Assembly: GCA_945870035.1 (NCBI GenBank) | Contig: CAMBQQ010000025.1 | Coordinates: 1 to 45,357 of the forward strand | Length of the DNA stretch: 45,357 nt | Source of the DNA: Rhizobium sp. Q54 | Lineage (GTDB): Bacteria; Pseudomonadota; Alphaproteobacteria; Rhizobiales; Xanthobacteraceae | Direction: 5' to 3' | Part shown: one piece after another, positions 6,258 through 15,513 of the stretch | Position numbering within the stretch: position 1 is the first letter of the stretch | Layout of the letters: every line of letters begins with the position of its first letter | Translations under genes and position numbers: made by a program | Notes under the pieces: generated by a model | Database searches by the model: none | What the model saw: only the letters and a program-made list of their open reading frames with translations | Told to the model about the DNA's origin: nothing

Positions 6258-7805
6258 TCAGACATTGGCCGCCTGCTTTTCACGGCGGCGCTGCACCGAC
6301 GATGGTATCCGCATCGCCTCGCGGTATTTGGCGACCGTACGGCGCGCGATGTCAATGCCAGCTTCGCGCAACTTGTCGACGATCGTGTCGTCCGACAGCA
6401 CGTCGGCGGCTGGCTCGGCGTCGATCAATTGACGAATGCGGTGACGCACCGATTCCGCCGAATGCGCATCGCCACCGTCGGCGGCCGCGATCGACGACGT
6501 GAAAAAATACTTCAGTTCGAAAATGCCGCGGCTGGTCGCCATGTATTTGTTGGCGGTGACACGCGACACCGTCGACTCATGCATGCCGATGGCGTCGGCC
6601 ACGGTTTTAAGATTGAGCGGGCGCAGATGCTGCACGCCCTTGACGAAGAAGCCGTCCTGCTGGCGCACGATCTCGCTGGAGACTTTCAGAATCGTTTTGG
6701 CGCGCTGGTCGAGCGCACGCACCAGCCATGTCGCGGTTTGCAAACAATCGGCAAGATAGGTCTTGTCCTTGTCGTTGCGCGTCGTTTTCGACACCTGCGC
6801 ATGATAGCGCTGGCTGATCAGCACTTTCGGCAGCGTGTCGGAATTCAGTTCGACCTGCCATGAGCCGTCCGGCGCGGCGCGCACGAACACATCCGGCACG
6901 ATCGGCTGCACCAGGGTCGAACCAAAAGCCAAACCCGGCTTCGGATTGAGGTTGCGAATTTCCGCAATCATGTCGGCGAGGTCTTCGTCGTCGACAGCGC
7001 ACAGGCGGCGCAAAGCGGCAAGATCGCGCTTGGCCAAAAGCGGCAGGCTTTCAACCAGCGCCCGCATCGCCGGATCGAAACGATTGCGCTCTTTAAGCTG
7101 CAAAGCGAGACATTCGGTCAGGCTTCGCGCGCAAATGCCGGGCGGATCGAGCGCCTGAAGCACGGCGAGCACTTTTTCGACTTCGGCAAGCGGCGCGCCG
7201 AGCTTGTCGGCAACGGACTGCAAATCCCCGACGAGATAGCCGGTTTCGTCCACCATATCGATCAGGTACTGGCCGATCATGCGCTGGACCGGATCGCTGA
7301 TCGCCAGCGCCATCTGCTCGCTCAGATGGTCGCCCAAGGTGATCTCGGCGGTGACGAAGGCTTCCAGGTTGTAGCCGCCGTCTTCGCCGCCAGTGCCGGA
7401 GCCGGACCATTCCGTATAGGCCGGTGGCGGCGTTTCGACTGCGAAAGTCTTTTCACCGCCATCGTCAGGGAAGACATTTTCAAGCTCGGTGCCGAGCCCC
7501 TGCTCCATCGACGCGCGATTGGTCTCCATTTCGGCGCCGGCCCAATCGTCGGCGACGCCCGCCTCATGGCTCCCGTCAAAATTATCACCACCTTCGGACT
7601 CGAAGGACGCTTCGGGCTCGGGAGCGGTGGTCGGGCCGTCGTCGTCGCCGGCGCGCTCGAGCAGCGGGTTGCGCTCAAGCTCGCCCTCGACATAGGCGGC
7701 CAGGTCCAGGCTGGAGAGTTGCAGCAGCTTGATGGCTTGCATCAGCTGCGGCGTCATCACCAGCGCTTGGCTCTGACGGAACTCGAGTCGTTGCGACAAC
7801 GCCAT
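6258..7805 (-). CDS. RNA polymerase sigma-54 factor
   Basis: This is a 515-residue RpoN, which directs RNA polymerase to -24/-12 promoters activated by enhancer-binding ATPases. The N-terminal Q-rich activator-response region (MALSQRLEFRQSQALVMTPQ) is intact. An acidic spacer follows (about residues 55-130), then the core-binding region, an HTH region (HESTVSRVTANKYM) and the RpoN box ARRTVAKYRE near the C terminus. The start is set at ATG 7805, the family start; an in-frame ATG at 7904 would add 33 unmatched residues. The SD is weak. It is downstream of lptB and upstream of hpf and ptsN on the same strand. Expected targets are nitrogen metabolism genes. Confidence 0.97.
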   Translation of the reverse strand: MALSQRLEFRQSQALVMTPQLMQAIKLLQLSSLDLAAYVEGELERNPLLERAGDDDGPTTAPEPEASFESEGGDNFDGSHEAGVADDWAGAEMETNRASMEQGLGTELENVFPDDGGEKTFAVETPPPAYTEWSGSGTGGEDGGYNLEAFVTAEITLGDHLSEQMALAISDPVQRMIGQYLIDMVDETGYLVGDLQSVADKLGAPLAEVEKVLAVLQALDPPGICARSLTECLALQLKERNRFDPAMRALVESLPLLAKRDLAALRRLCAVDDEDLADMIAEIRNLNPKPGLAFGSTLVQPIVPDVFVRAAPDGSWQVELNSDTLPKVLISQRYHAQVSKTTRNDKDKTYLADCLQTATWLVRALDQRAKTILKVSSEIVRQQDGFFVKGVQHLRPLNLKTVADAIGMHESTVSRVTANKYMATSRGIFELKYFFTSSIAAADGGDAHSAESVRHRIRQLIDAEPAADVLSDDTIVDKLREAGIDIARRTVAKYREAMRIPSSVQRRREKQAANV

Positions 7806-8026
7806 AGAGGGGTTTCCCGGCGGAAACTGGTCCGATTCTTGCTTGAAATTGTATAGCAGATCTTTGGCGGCCGCGGTATGAGATTCCGCACCGCAGCAAT
7901 GCACAAATTTTTGGCAACAAAGTCGGCTAGCTAGTTTATAGGCGCTGCCGGCCCGCGAATTCCCGGCGTTTTTAAATTGACGCGTTTTCTTGGCGCGAAC
8001 CGGCGCCCGCTTCGCTTGAAAACGCT

Positions 8027-8920
8027 TTAGAGCCGGAATTCCTCGCCGAGATACAGCCGCCGGACGTCCGGGTTGTTCACGATATCCTCAGCGCGGCCCT
8101 CCATCAGCACTTCGCCGGAATAAATGATGTAGGCGCGGTCGGTCAGGCCGAGCGTTTCGCGGACGTTATGGTCGGTAATCAGCACGCCGATGCCGCGATT
8201 GGTCAGGTGGCGCACCAGCTGCTGAATATCGCCGACGGCGATCGGGTCGATGCCGGCGAACGGCTCGTCGAGCAGCATATAGCTCGGCCGCGTCGCCAAA
8301 GCGCGGGCGATTTCGACGCGGCGGCGTTCGCCGCCGGACAGCGCGATGGTCGGCGTCTTGCGCAGGCGGGTGATGTTGAACTCTTCCAGCAGCGCATTGA
8401 GGTCGGCCTCGCGGCGACGGCGGTCGGGTTCGACCACTTCGAGAACGGCGCGGATATTGTCCTCGACATTAAGGCCGCGGAAAATCGAGGCCTCCTGCGG
8501 CAGATAGCCAATGCCGAGCCGCGCGCGCTGATACATCGGCAGCGCGGTGACATCGTAACCGTCGAGTTCGATTCGGCCGCGATCGGCCGCGATCAGGCCG
8601 GTGATCATGTAAAAAACCGTGGTTTTGCCGGCGCCGTTCGGGCCGAGCAACCCCACCGCCTCGCCACGCCGCACATAGAGCGTGACGCCCTTGACCACCT
8701 TGCGCGCGCCAAAGCTTTTCTCGATGGCGTGCGCGGCGAGATAATGGCGCGCGGCCTGACGCGTGGCATCGCCGCGCGGCCGAACCGCCGGCTGCTGTTG
8801 CGCCGCCGCGCCTGCCGGCGCACGCGCCTGCGGTGCCGGCTGCCCATTGGGCACAAGCGGCGCCTGCGCCGCACGGCGCGCCGGCGGCTGTCTGCGCCGA
8901 AACAGCGAAATGATGTTCAA
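8027..8920 (-). CDS. LPS export ABC transporter ATP-binding protein LptB
   Basis: This is a 297-residue ATPase of the LptB2FGC complex, which extracts lipopolysaccharide from the inner membrane. Walker A is GPNGAGKTT, the signature is LSGGERRRVE, Walker B is YMLLDEPFAGID and the switch histidine is in LITDHNVRET. The first ~60 residues are a low-complexity Pro/Ala/Gln/Arg extension not found in enterobacterial LptB (about 240 residues) but seen in relatives of this group. The start appears to be TTG 8920 with GGGG upstream; a later start cannot be excluded. The gene follows lptA and precedes rpoN. LptF and LptG are not in the window. Confidence 0.96.
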   Translation of the reverse strand: MNIISLFRRRQPPARRAAQAPLVPNGQPAPQARAPAGAAAQQQPAVRPRGDATRQAARHYLAAHAIEKSFGARKVVKGVTLYVRRGEAVGLLGPNGAGKTTVFYMITGLIAADRGRIELDGYDVTALPMYQRARLGIGYLPQEASIFRGLNVEDNIRAVLEVVEPDRRRREADLNALLEEFNITRLRKTPTIALSGGERRRVEIARALATRPSYMLLDEPFAGIDPIAVGDIQQLVRHLTNRGIGVLITDHNVRETLGLTDRAYIIYSGEVLMEGRAEDIVNNPDVRRLYLGEEFRL

Positions 8921-9038
8921 CCGGTTACCCCGCGCCGCATTATTGGCGAGCCACTGCTCGACCTTAACTGATTCCCCGGCAATTGCGCGCGCGGACAGAA
9001 CCGCGCGGCGGCAAGCTCACGATGGTTGACGCGGCGGC

Positions 9039-9719
9039 TCAATTGAATGGCTTGCCCGGCACCGGGCTGCGCAAGACGCCGCTTTGAGCCGGCGCGCCCG
9101 GTTTGGCGGCAGCGTCCGGCGTCTGGCTGCTCGGCAGGAACAGGCCCTGCACGCGACCGGTACCGCCTTTACCGGATTCGACGCGCGACACGCCGGAGGT
9201 CAGATCGACCACAAGCTTTTCACCGCGCAGGACGTTCTTGCCTTGCGTCATCATGACATTACCGGTGAGCGTGACGGTGTTGCTCTTCATGTCGAAAATG
9301 CCGAGTTCGCCTGTCGCAGTCTGGTCTTTCTGCGTCACCACGACGGCGCCGTGCGCTTCGAGACGCTTGATCTTCTGCTCGCCGCCCGGCCCCGGCTGTG
9401 CCGCCGGCATGCTCTTCGTAGCCTTCGCGCCCGTTGCGGATTCGCCGCCTTCGTAAAAAACCACCAAGGTCTTCGAGCGCATACCGGTGTCGCCCTGCTT
9501 GACGCGGACATCGCCGCTGAAGGTCGCGATCTTGTCCTTGTCGCGCACTTCCAAAGTCGCGGATTCGATATGCACTGGCTCGTCGCGATTCTGCGAAAAA
9601 CCCTGCAAGGCGTTCGGTGGGCCCTTGGCCGCGCCCTGCTGCGCGTTCACCGTCGTCGCGGACACCAGCAACGCCGTAGCAATGGCAAACAAAGCACTCG
9701 GATTTCGACGCACGCTCAT
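9039..9719 (-). CDS. LPS transport periplasmic protein LptA
   Basis: This 226-residue OstA-like protein forms the periplasmic beta-jellyroll bridge carrying lipopolysaccharide between LptC and LptD. It has a signal peptide (about residues 1-26, cleaved after a VNAQQ-like site). The OstA core includes EPVHIESATLEVRDKDKIATF near the start and the repeating VTLTGNVMMTQG and VRVKQGDTGMRSKTLVV patterns. A Pro/Ala-rich tail follows. The ATG overlaps the lptC stop as ATGA (9716-9719), so translation is coupled. Confidence 0.94.
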   Translation of the reverse strand: MSVRRNPSALFAIATALLVSATTVNAQQGAAKGPPNALQGFSQNRDEPVHIESATLEVRDKDKIATFSGDVRVKQGDTGMRSKTLVVFYEGGESATGAKATKSMPAAQPGPGGEQKIKRLEAHGAVVVTQKDQTATGELGIFDMKSNTVTLTGNVMMTQGKNVLRGEKLVVDLTSGVSRVESGKGGTGRVQGLFLPSSQTPDAAAKPGAPAQSGVLRSPVPGKPFN

Positions 9720-10429
9720 TTCTGACCGATCTTCTCTTTAGGAACGGCAGTGCCGTTGAGCATCAGAACCATGTTCACGCCGCCATGAAACCGCACCAAA
9801 GTGCCGGAATCGACGACTTCCAATTTGTTGGCATTGAGAATGCCCTGCAGCATTTCCAGTTCGACCGGCTTGTCGGAAACGACATTGCCCTTGCGCACGT
9901 CGATGGTCGCTTCGGACAGCTTGCCGGTGTTGCCATTCGACGACGTCAGCAGAATACTGCCGGCAAGCTTCAACATCTCTTTCTTTGTGTCGTAGACACC
10001 GGTGTTGGCCACCATTGTCATGGTGCTCTTGTCTTCCATCTCCATCCTGGCGTTGATGCTGTTCAACTCCACGATGTCCGGCTTGGTGAGGTCCTGCGCC
10101 GCGGCCTTGGCGGTGAATTCGTAAGCGCGCTGATCCTTGGTGAAGCCGTTGACGCGCGGTTGCTCCATGGTGATCTTGGTGCCGGAGACGACCAGATCGC
10201 TGACGTTGACCGGAAGCGCAGTGAACAGGCGCATCGGATTGAGCCACGTCACCAGCGACAGCACGACCAGTGCGACAACAATGCCGACCGGCAGCCCGAC
10301 GCGCAGAAAGCGCACCATGCGGCTGTGACGGCGCGCAGCGCGAAACGCCCGCTCGCTGTCGCCCCGGCTCATGTTCCAGTAGGCGCGCACCGCCTCCGGA
10401 TCGGCTCTGGCTGTAATCACCCGGCTCAT
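9716..10429 (-). CDS. LPS export periplasmic protein LptC
   Basis: This is a 237-residue LptC/YrbK-family protein. A single N-terminal membrane segment (about residues 41-63) anchors it to the inner membrane, where it joins LptB2FG and passes lipopolysaccharide to LptA. The conserved VSGTKITMEQPRVNGF segment and the repetitive beta-strand pattern (SILLTSSNGNTGKLSEATIDVRKG cut into strands) support the call. It is the first of the lptC-lptA-lptB run, about 134 bp after rnd. A strong adjacent SD is not obvious for ATG 10429. Confidence 0.93.
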   Translation of the reverse strand: MSRVITARADPEAVRAYWNMSRGDSERAFRAARRHSRMVRFLRVGLPVGIVVALVVLSLVTWLNPMRLFTALPVNVSDLVVSGTKITMEQPRVNGFTKDQRAYEFTAKAAAQDLTKPDIVELNSINARMEMEDKSTMTMVANTGVYDTKKEMLKLAGSILLTSSNGNTGKLSEATIDVRKGNVVSDKPVELEMLQGILNANKLEVVDSGTLVRFHGGVNMVLMLNGTAVPKEKIGQK

Positions 10430-10563
10430 GGTGCGAAAACTTCGCGCTCCGTTATCCGACTAAACCCCGCTACCGTCCGGCAACCTGACCTGCGAATATG
10501 GCTCCCAAGCGGCAGCCTCATTACAAACGGCATCCAGCCACCAAGGGCCGGACGGTGGGACCT

Positions 10564-11190
10564 TTAAGTCCGCGTCGCCGAATGTGAGAAAATATCCTCA
10601 TTGGCCCAGCCGCCGAGGTCGAGCCGCACCCTATCGGGCAGAAAACCAAAGCTGGCCTTGGCGAGATCGGCGCGGCCCTCGCGCGCCAGCATGGCGTTGA
10701 GCTTGTCCATCAGCGCATGCAGATGCAGGACGTCGGTGGCGGCGTAGGCGACCTGCGGATCGGTCAAGGTCTCGGCGCCCCAATCGGAAGACTGCTGCTG
10801 CTTGGACAGATCGACGCCGATCAGTTCCCGCGCCAGATCCTTGAGGCCGTGGCGGTCGGTATAGGTGCGGGCCAGGCGCGAGGCGATCTTGGTGCAATAA
10901 ACAGGCGTGGCCATAACGCCAAAAGCCTTGAACAGTACGCCGATGTCGAAACGGCCATAGTGGAAGATTTTGACCTTCGAGGCGTCGGCCAGCAGGCTCT
11001 GGATATTCGGCGCGCTGGTCTGTCCGGCGGCGATCTGGACGACGTCGGCGGAGCCGTCACCGGGCGAAAGCTGGACGACGCAGAGCCGGTCGCGGCTGGG
11101 ATCCAGGCCCATGGTTTCGGTATCGATCGCCACCGCGCCCTTGTAGGCGTTCAGGTTGGGCAAATCGCCGCGATGCAGTCGGACGGTCAT
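10564..11190 (-). CDS. Ribonuclease D, exonuclease domain only
   Basis: This is a 208-residue DEDDy 3'-5' exonuclease for tRNA 3'-end maturation or RNA decay. Exo I is AIDTETMGL (Asp and Glu), exo II is FHYGRFDIGVL, and exo III is YAATDVLHL with the Tyr and Asp. The HRDC domains of E. coli RNase D (about 375 residues) are absent, as in many alphaproteobacterial homologues. ATG 11190 is chosen because an upstream extension would run back through the tRNA-Leu gene. It is the upstream neighbour of lptC. Confidence 0.92.
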   Translation of the reverse strand: MTVRLHRGDLPNLNAYKGAVAIDTETMGLDPSRDRLCVVQLSPGDGSADVVQIAAGQTSAPNIQSLLADASKVKIFHYGRFDIGVLFKAFGVMATPVYCTKIASRLARTYTDRHGLKDLARELIGVDLSKQQQSSDWGAETLTDPQVAYAATDVLHLHALMDKLNAMLAREGRADLAKASFGFLPDRVRLDLGGWANEDIFSHSATRT

Positions 11191-11297
11191 TCGGGTTTCC
11201 GGGTTGCCGGTTAGTCGCGCGCCACCCGGTCCGACGAGCCGGTTTTCGCCCCGGGAGCCCCGCGATTCGCGATCATACGCGGGAAACTTAATAGATT

Positions 11298-11384
<87 letters not shown>

Positions 11385-11566
11385 AAGGTGTTAGAAACAA
11401 CAGGGGGGTCTAGGTACGGATCGGCCATCGCCTTGTCAATTGAGGGCCTTAGGGAGAGGCCCCTTTGCGACCTTGCCGCCCCGCGCCGACGCTCTATAAA
11501 GGCCTGCATACCGAATCCGCTGGCCTTTACGCCCCAAAACACCAGTTTGCGAAGCGAGCGCGGAAA

Positions 11567-12541
11567 ATGACCGCCAGATCCAATGTCGATACCCTCGTCA
11601 CCGTGTACGGCGGCTCGGGCTTTCTCGGCCGCCATGTCGTGCGGGCTTTGGCCAAGCGCGATTACCGCATCCGGGTTGCCGTGCGGCGGCCCGATCTGGC
11701 CTTTCATTTGCAGCCGCTCGGCCGTGTCGGCCAGATCCATGCGGTGCAGGCCAATTTGCGCGACGCCCAATCGGTTGAGGCCGCCGCCCGCGGCGCCCAC
11801 GTCCTGATCAACCTCACCGGCATCCTCAAAGAGAGCGGCCGCCAGCGCTTCGAGTCGATCCACAGCTTCGGCGCCGAACAGGTCGCGCTCGCCGCCAGCG
11901 TCCACGGTGCCGGCATGGTGCATGTCTCGGCCATCGGCGCCGACGAGAACTCGCCGGCCGCCTACGCCCGCTCCAAGGCGGTCGCCGAACGGCTGGTGCT
12001 GGCGGCGCAGCCGCAGGCCGTCATCATGCGGCCGTCGATCCTGTTCGGGCCGGAAGACGATTTCTTCAACCGTTTCGCCGCGCTGGCGCGGATGTCGCCG
12101 GTCCTGCCGCTGATCGGCGGCGGCCACACGAAATTCCAGCCGGCCTTTGTCGGCGACGTCGCCCGGGCGATCGCCAACGCGGTCGACGGCAAATTGCGCG
12201 CCGGCACGATCTACGAACTCGGCGGCCCGGACGTGCGCACGTTCAAGGAGCTGATGGAATACATCCTCGCCACCATCGAACGAAAGCGCCTGCTGGTACC
12301 GCTGCCGTTCTTCGCCGCGAAGTTCAAGGCGGCCTTCCTGCAATTCGCGCCGGCGCCTTTGACGCTGACGCCCGGCCAGGTCGACATGCTGCGCACCGAC
12401 AACATCGTCTCCGACGCTGCGATTGCCGACAAGCGAACCTTCGCCGGCATCGGCATCGAGCCGGAGCCGATCGAGGCCATCGTGCCGTCCTACCTCTGGC
12501 GCTTCCGCAAGGCCGGCCAGTTCAGGAACAGCGTCGCTTAA
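11567..12541 (+). CDS. Complex I NDUFA9 subunit-family protein (NAD(P)-binding)
   Basis: This 324-residue atypical short-chain dehydrogenase-like protein resembles mitochondrial NDUFA9 and its alphaproteobacterial relatives. It has an N-terminal Rossmann motif, VYGGSGFLGRHVV (about residues 12-24), then ADENSPAAYARSKAVAE (the modified active-site region), RPSILFGPEDDFFNRF and FQPAFVGDVA. The active-site YxxxK is kept as YARSK. In mitochondria NDUFA9 is an accessory subunit near the quinone site of complex I; whether the bacterial protein joins the enzyme is not certain. ATG 11567 is chosen by similarity. It is upstream of the hydroxy-acid dehydrogenase. Confidence 0.9.
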   Translation: MTARSNVDTLVTVYGGSGFLGRHVVRALAKRDYRIRVAVRRPDLAFHLQPLGRVGQIHAVQANLRDAQSVEAAARGAHVLINLTGILKESGRQRFESIHSFGAEQVALAASVHGAGMVHVSAIGADENSPAAYARSKAVAERLVLAAQPQAVIMRPSILFGPEDDFFNRFAALARMSPVLPLIGGGHTKFQPAFVGDVARAIANAVDGKLRAGTIYELGGPDVRTFKELMEYILATIERKRLLVPLPFFAAKFKAAFLQFAPAPLTLTPGQVDMLRTDNIVSDAAIADKRTFAGIGIEPEPIEAIVPSYLWRFRKAGQFRNSVA

Positions 12542-12613
12542 ACGGACGATCTCTGAAAAGCCGGAAGCATATCCGGCGCGGATCGTTCGGAAACGAAAGT
12601 TTGGGGAGATTGA

Positions 12614-13777
12614 ATGCCGGTCATCACCAATGTCGAAGACCTTCGCCAGCTGGCGAAGCGCAAGGTCCCCAAGGCGATCTTCGAATATATCGACCACGGC
12701 TCCTACGATCAGCTCACCCTCAAGGCCAACCGCAACGATCTCGATGCGGTGCGCTTTCGCCAGCGGGTTTTGATCGACGCCGATAATCGCTCGCTCGCCA
12801 CCACGATGCTGGGCGAAAAAGTATCGATGCCGATCGCCATCGCGCCGACCGGGCTGACGGGGCTGATGCACGGCAACGGCGAAATGCTGGCGGCCAAGGC
12901 GGCGGAAGCCGCCGGCATCCGCTTTACATTGTCGACCATGTCGATCTGCTCGATCGAAGACATCCGCGAAGTGACCAAGTCGCCATTCTGGTTTCAGCTT
13001 TATGTCTTCAAGGATCGCGGCTTCAGCGAGGAAGTCATCGAGCGCGCCAAGGCGGCCGGCTGTTCGGCTTTATTTCTGACCGTCGATCTGCCGATGCGCG
13101 GCCAGCGTCATTGCGACCTCAAGAACGGATTGCAGGTGCCGCCGCGGCTGACGGCGCGCAACGCCTTTGACATCATGACCAAGCCGTCCTGGCTCGCCGG
13201 CGTGCTGATGGGCAAGCGCAAATCTTTCGGCAACGTCGATCATTATCTCAAGAACAAGGGCGGCATCTGGGCCGCCGGCCGCTGGGGCGGCGACAATTTC
13301 GACAAGTCATTGTCGTGGGAAGACGTCAACTGGATCCGCAAATTGTGGCCCGGCAAGCTGGTCATCAAGGGCATTCTCGATCCGGAAGACGCCAAGCGCG
13401 CCGCCGACATGGGGGCCGAGGCCATCGTGGTGTCGAACCATGGCGGCCGCCAGCTCGATGGCGTACCCGGCACCATCACCGCGCTGCCGCGCATTGCCGA
13501 CGCCGTGCGCGACCGCATGGAAGTGCTGTTCGACGGCGGCATCCGCTCCGGTCTGGATGTGCTTAAAGCGCTGGCGCTCGGCGCGCATGGCTGCCTGATC
13601 GGCCGCGCCTATCTCTACGGCCTCGCCGCGATGGGCGAAGCCGGCGTCGCCAAGACACTCAGCCTGATGGCCGAGGAATTGCGCATTGGCATGTCGCTGA
13701 CCGGCGTGCGCGATGTCGCCGACGTCAGCCGCGACATCCTGTTCGACAATTACGACGACCCGCGGCGGAATATTTAA
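12614..13777 (+). CDS. FMN-dependent alpha-hydroxy-acid dehydrogenase, L-lactate dehydrogenase-like
   Basis: This is a 387-residue TIM-barrel FMN enzyme that oxidises L-2-hydroxy acids. Family marks include EYIDHGSYD near the N terminus, PIAIAPTGLTG, FWFQLYVFKDR with the substrate-binding Tyr, TVDLPMRGQR, the catalytic SNHGGRQLD with His and Arg, and the phosphate-binding DGGIRSG and GRAYLYGLAA. L-lactate is the likeliest substrate (LldD type, feeding electrons to the respiratory chain), but glycolate or mandelate relatives look similar. The SD is GGGGAG (12603-12608). Its stop overlaps that of uppP tail to tail. Confidence 0.92.
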   Translation: MPVITNVEDLRQLAKRKVPKAIFEYIDHGSYDQLTLKANRNDLDAVRFRQRVLIDADNRSLATTMLGEKVSMPIAIAPTGLTGLMHGNGEMLAAKAAEAAGIRFTLSTMSICSIEDIREVTKSPFWFQLYVFKDRGFSEEVIERAKAAGCSALFLTVDLPMRGQRHCDLKNGLQVPPRLTARNAFDIMTKPSWLAGVLMGKRKSFGNVDHYLKNKGGIWAAGRWGGDNFDKSLSWEDVNWIRKLWPGKLVIKGILDPEDAKRAADMGAEAIVVSNHGGRQLDGVPGTITALPRIADAVRDRMEVLFDGGIRSGLDVLKALALGAHGCLIGRAYLYGLAAMGEAGVAKTLSLMAEELRIGMSLTGVRDVADVSRDILFDNYDDPRRNI

Positions 13778-14616
13778 AAGAAATACAGCGCGAAAATGCC
13801 GACGGTGCCGAGAATGATGCGCCACCAGGCAAACAGCGCGAAGGAATGCCGCTGCACATAGCGCAGCAAGGCCTTGACCGCGATCGTGCCGAAGATGAAC
13901 GCAAAGACAAAGCCGACGGCAATGGCGCCGACATGGTCGGCAGTCAATTCGGAACGGCTCTTGTACACTTCATAGGCAAAAGCGCCGACCATGGTCGGCA
14001 TCGCCAGCCAGAACGAAAATTCCGCCGCGGCCTTTCGATCGGCGCCGAACAGCATGGCGCCGACAATCGTCGAACCCGAGCGCGACACGCCGGGAATCAT
14101 GGCCAGGCATTGGATGACGCCAATGCCGAAATACATCGGCAGGCTGAACGATGTGGCGTCGTGATGCCGCGCCTTGAGGCTGAGGCGATCGACCCACAGC
14201 AGCACGAAGCCGCCGAGGATCAGCGTCACGCAGACAATGCGCACGTCGAACAGATAGGCTTTGATGTAGCTGCCGGCCAACGCGCCGATCACTGCCGCCG
14301 GCAGAAAGGCGAGCAGAATGCCGATGACGAAACGCGCCGCCTGCCATTGCACGAACATGGTGCGCGCCAAAGTCCACAGCCGGCCGAAATAGATCGTCAG
14401 CAGCGCCATGATGGCGCCGAGCTGGATGAGAATGGCGAAGGACTTGCTGAAGGCGTCGTCGCCCCAGCCGAGAACATGCTGCATGAGAAGCAGATGGCCG
14501 GTGGAGGAGACCGGCAGAAATTCGGTCAGGCCCTCGACCATGCCGAGCACGGCGGCCTTGATCAGGTCGATATGGCTGGCGATAAATTCGGCGACGGCCG
14601 CCGGCAGGAATGACAT
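13774..14616 (-). CDS. Undecaprenyl-diphosphatase UppP (BacA)
   Basis: This 280-residue multi-pass membrane phosphatase recycles undecaprenyl pyrophosphate to the carrier lipid used for peptidoglycan and polysaccharide synthesis; it also gives bacitracin tolerance. The two signature blocks are EGLTEFLPVSSTGH (residues 28-41) and PGVSRSGSTI, with catalytic Glu and Ser/Arg. About eight hydrophobic helices are visible. The start is ATG 14616 with GGAG nine bases upstream. It faces the hydroxy-acid dehydrogenase with overlapping stop codons and is divergent from fzlA. Confidence 0.97.
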   Translation of the reverse strand: MSFLPAAVAEFIASHIDLIKAAVLGMVEGLTEFLPVSSTGHLLLMQHVLGWGDDAFSKSFAILIQLGAIMALLTIYFGRLWTLARTMFVQWQAARFVIGILLAFLPAAVIGALAGSYIKAYLFDVRIVCVTLILGGFVLLWVDRLSLKARHHDATSFSLPMYFGIGVIQCLAMIPGVSRSGSTIVGAMLFGADRKAAAEFSFWLAMPTMVGAFAYEVYKSRSELTADHVGAIAVGFVFAFIFGTIAVKALLRYVQRHSFALFAWWRIILGTVGIFALYFF

Positions 14617-14820
14617 GGAAAGGACTCCGGAGGGATGCGCGCGCTCTTGGAGTTATGCGAATCGTGCGGCGTTTCGCATTTGGCTTACCACCCCGGTCCG
14701 GGCCATGGGAATAACGCGGGCGCCACAATTTGCGCCGGCGCGAATTTGATCTAACTCCTGTGTTTGTATAGTGCAGTCACCGATTCCCTTTTCAGGCACA
14801 CCTTTACGTCCCGGTTATTC

Positions 14821-15513
14821 ATGCTGACGCTGCTGCAACATCCGCTCTGCCCGCTGTCGCGCTATGTGCGGTTGATGCTCAATGAATACGGCATCGAACT
14901 GCGGCTGGTCGAGGAGCGGTTCTGGGAACGGCGGCCGGACTTCCTCAGCATCAATCCGGCCGGCTCCATTCCGGTGCTGATCGCCGACGGCGAGCCGCCG
15001 GTGCCGGGCGCGACAATCATCGCCGAATATATCCAGGAGACCCGGCCGGCCGCCGACAATGCCGGCTGGTTGATGCCGGGCACGCCCAGCCAGCGCGTCG
15101 AAATCCGCCGGCTGGCGAGCTGGTTCAACGACAAGTTCCACAGCGAGGTCAGCGGGCCGCTGGTTACCGAACGGGTGTTCAAGCGCCATATGACGCTCGA
15201 GCAGGGTGGCGGACCACCCGACACCGGCGCCTTGCGCGCGGCGCGCAAGAATATCCGCTATCATCTGGCCTATATTGGCTGGCTGGTGCGCACGCGCGAC
15301 TGGCTGGCCGGCGAGCGGCTGAGCCTGGCGGATCTGGCCGCGGCCGCGCATTTGTCGGCCGTCGATTATCTGGGCGATGTACCGTGGAACGAAGACGAGG
15401 CAGCGAAGAATTGGTACGCGCGGGTGAAGTCGCGCCCGGCGTTCCGTCCGCTGCTGGCGGACACGCTGGCGGGAATTCCGCCGGCGAAGCATTACGCCGA
15501 CCTGGACTTTTGA
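14821..15513 (+). CDS. FtsZ-binding protein FzlA (GST-like)
   Basis: This is a 230-residue glutathione S-transferase-fold protein. FzlA binds and curves FtsZ filaments and is needed for constriction in alphaproteobacteria. Family marks are the [17 protein letters not shown] turn, [57 protein letters not shown] and the conserved KHYADLDF tail that ends the protein. The usual GST catalytic residue is not expected to be used. ATG 14821 is chosen by similarity. A possible promoter (TTGATC-N15-TATAGT, 14746-14772) lies upstream. The stop overlaps the queG start, and fzlA-queG is a common pair. Confidence 0.85.
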   Translation: MLTLLQHPLCPLSRYVRLMLNEYGIELRLVEERFWERRPDFLSINPAGSIPVLIADGEPPVPGATIIAEYIQETRPAADNAGWLMPGTPSQRVEIRRLASWFNDKFHSEVSGPLVTERVFKRHMTLEQGGGPPDTGALRAARKNIRYHLAYIGWLVRTRDWLAGERLSLADLAAAAHLSAVDYLGDVPWNEDEAAKNWYARVKSRPAFRPLLADTLAGIPPAKHYADLDF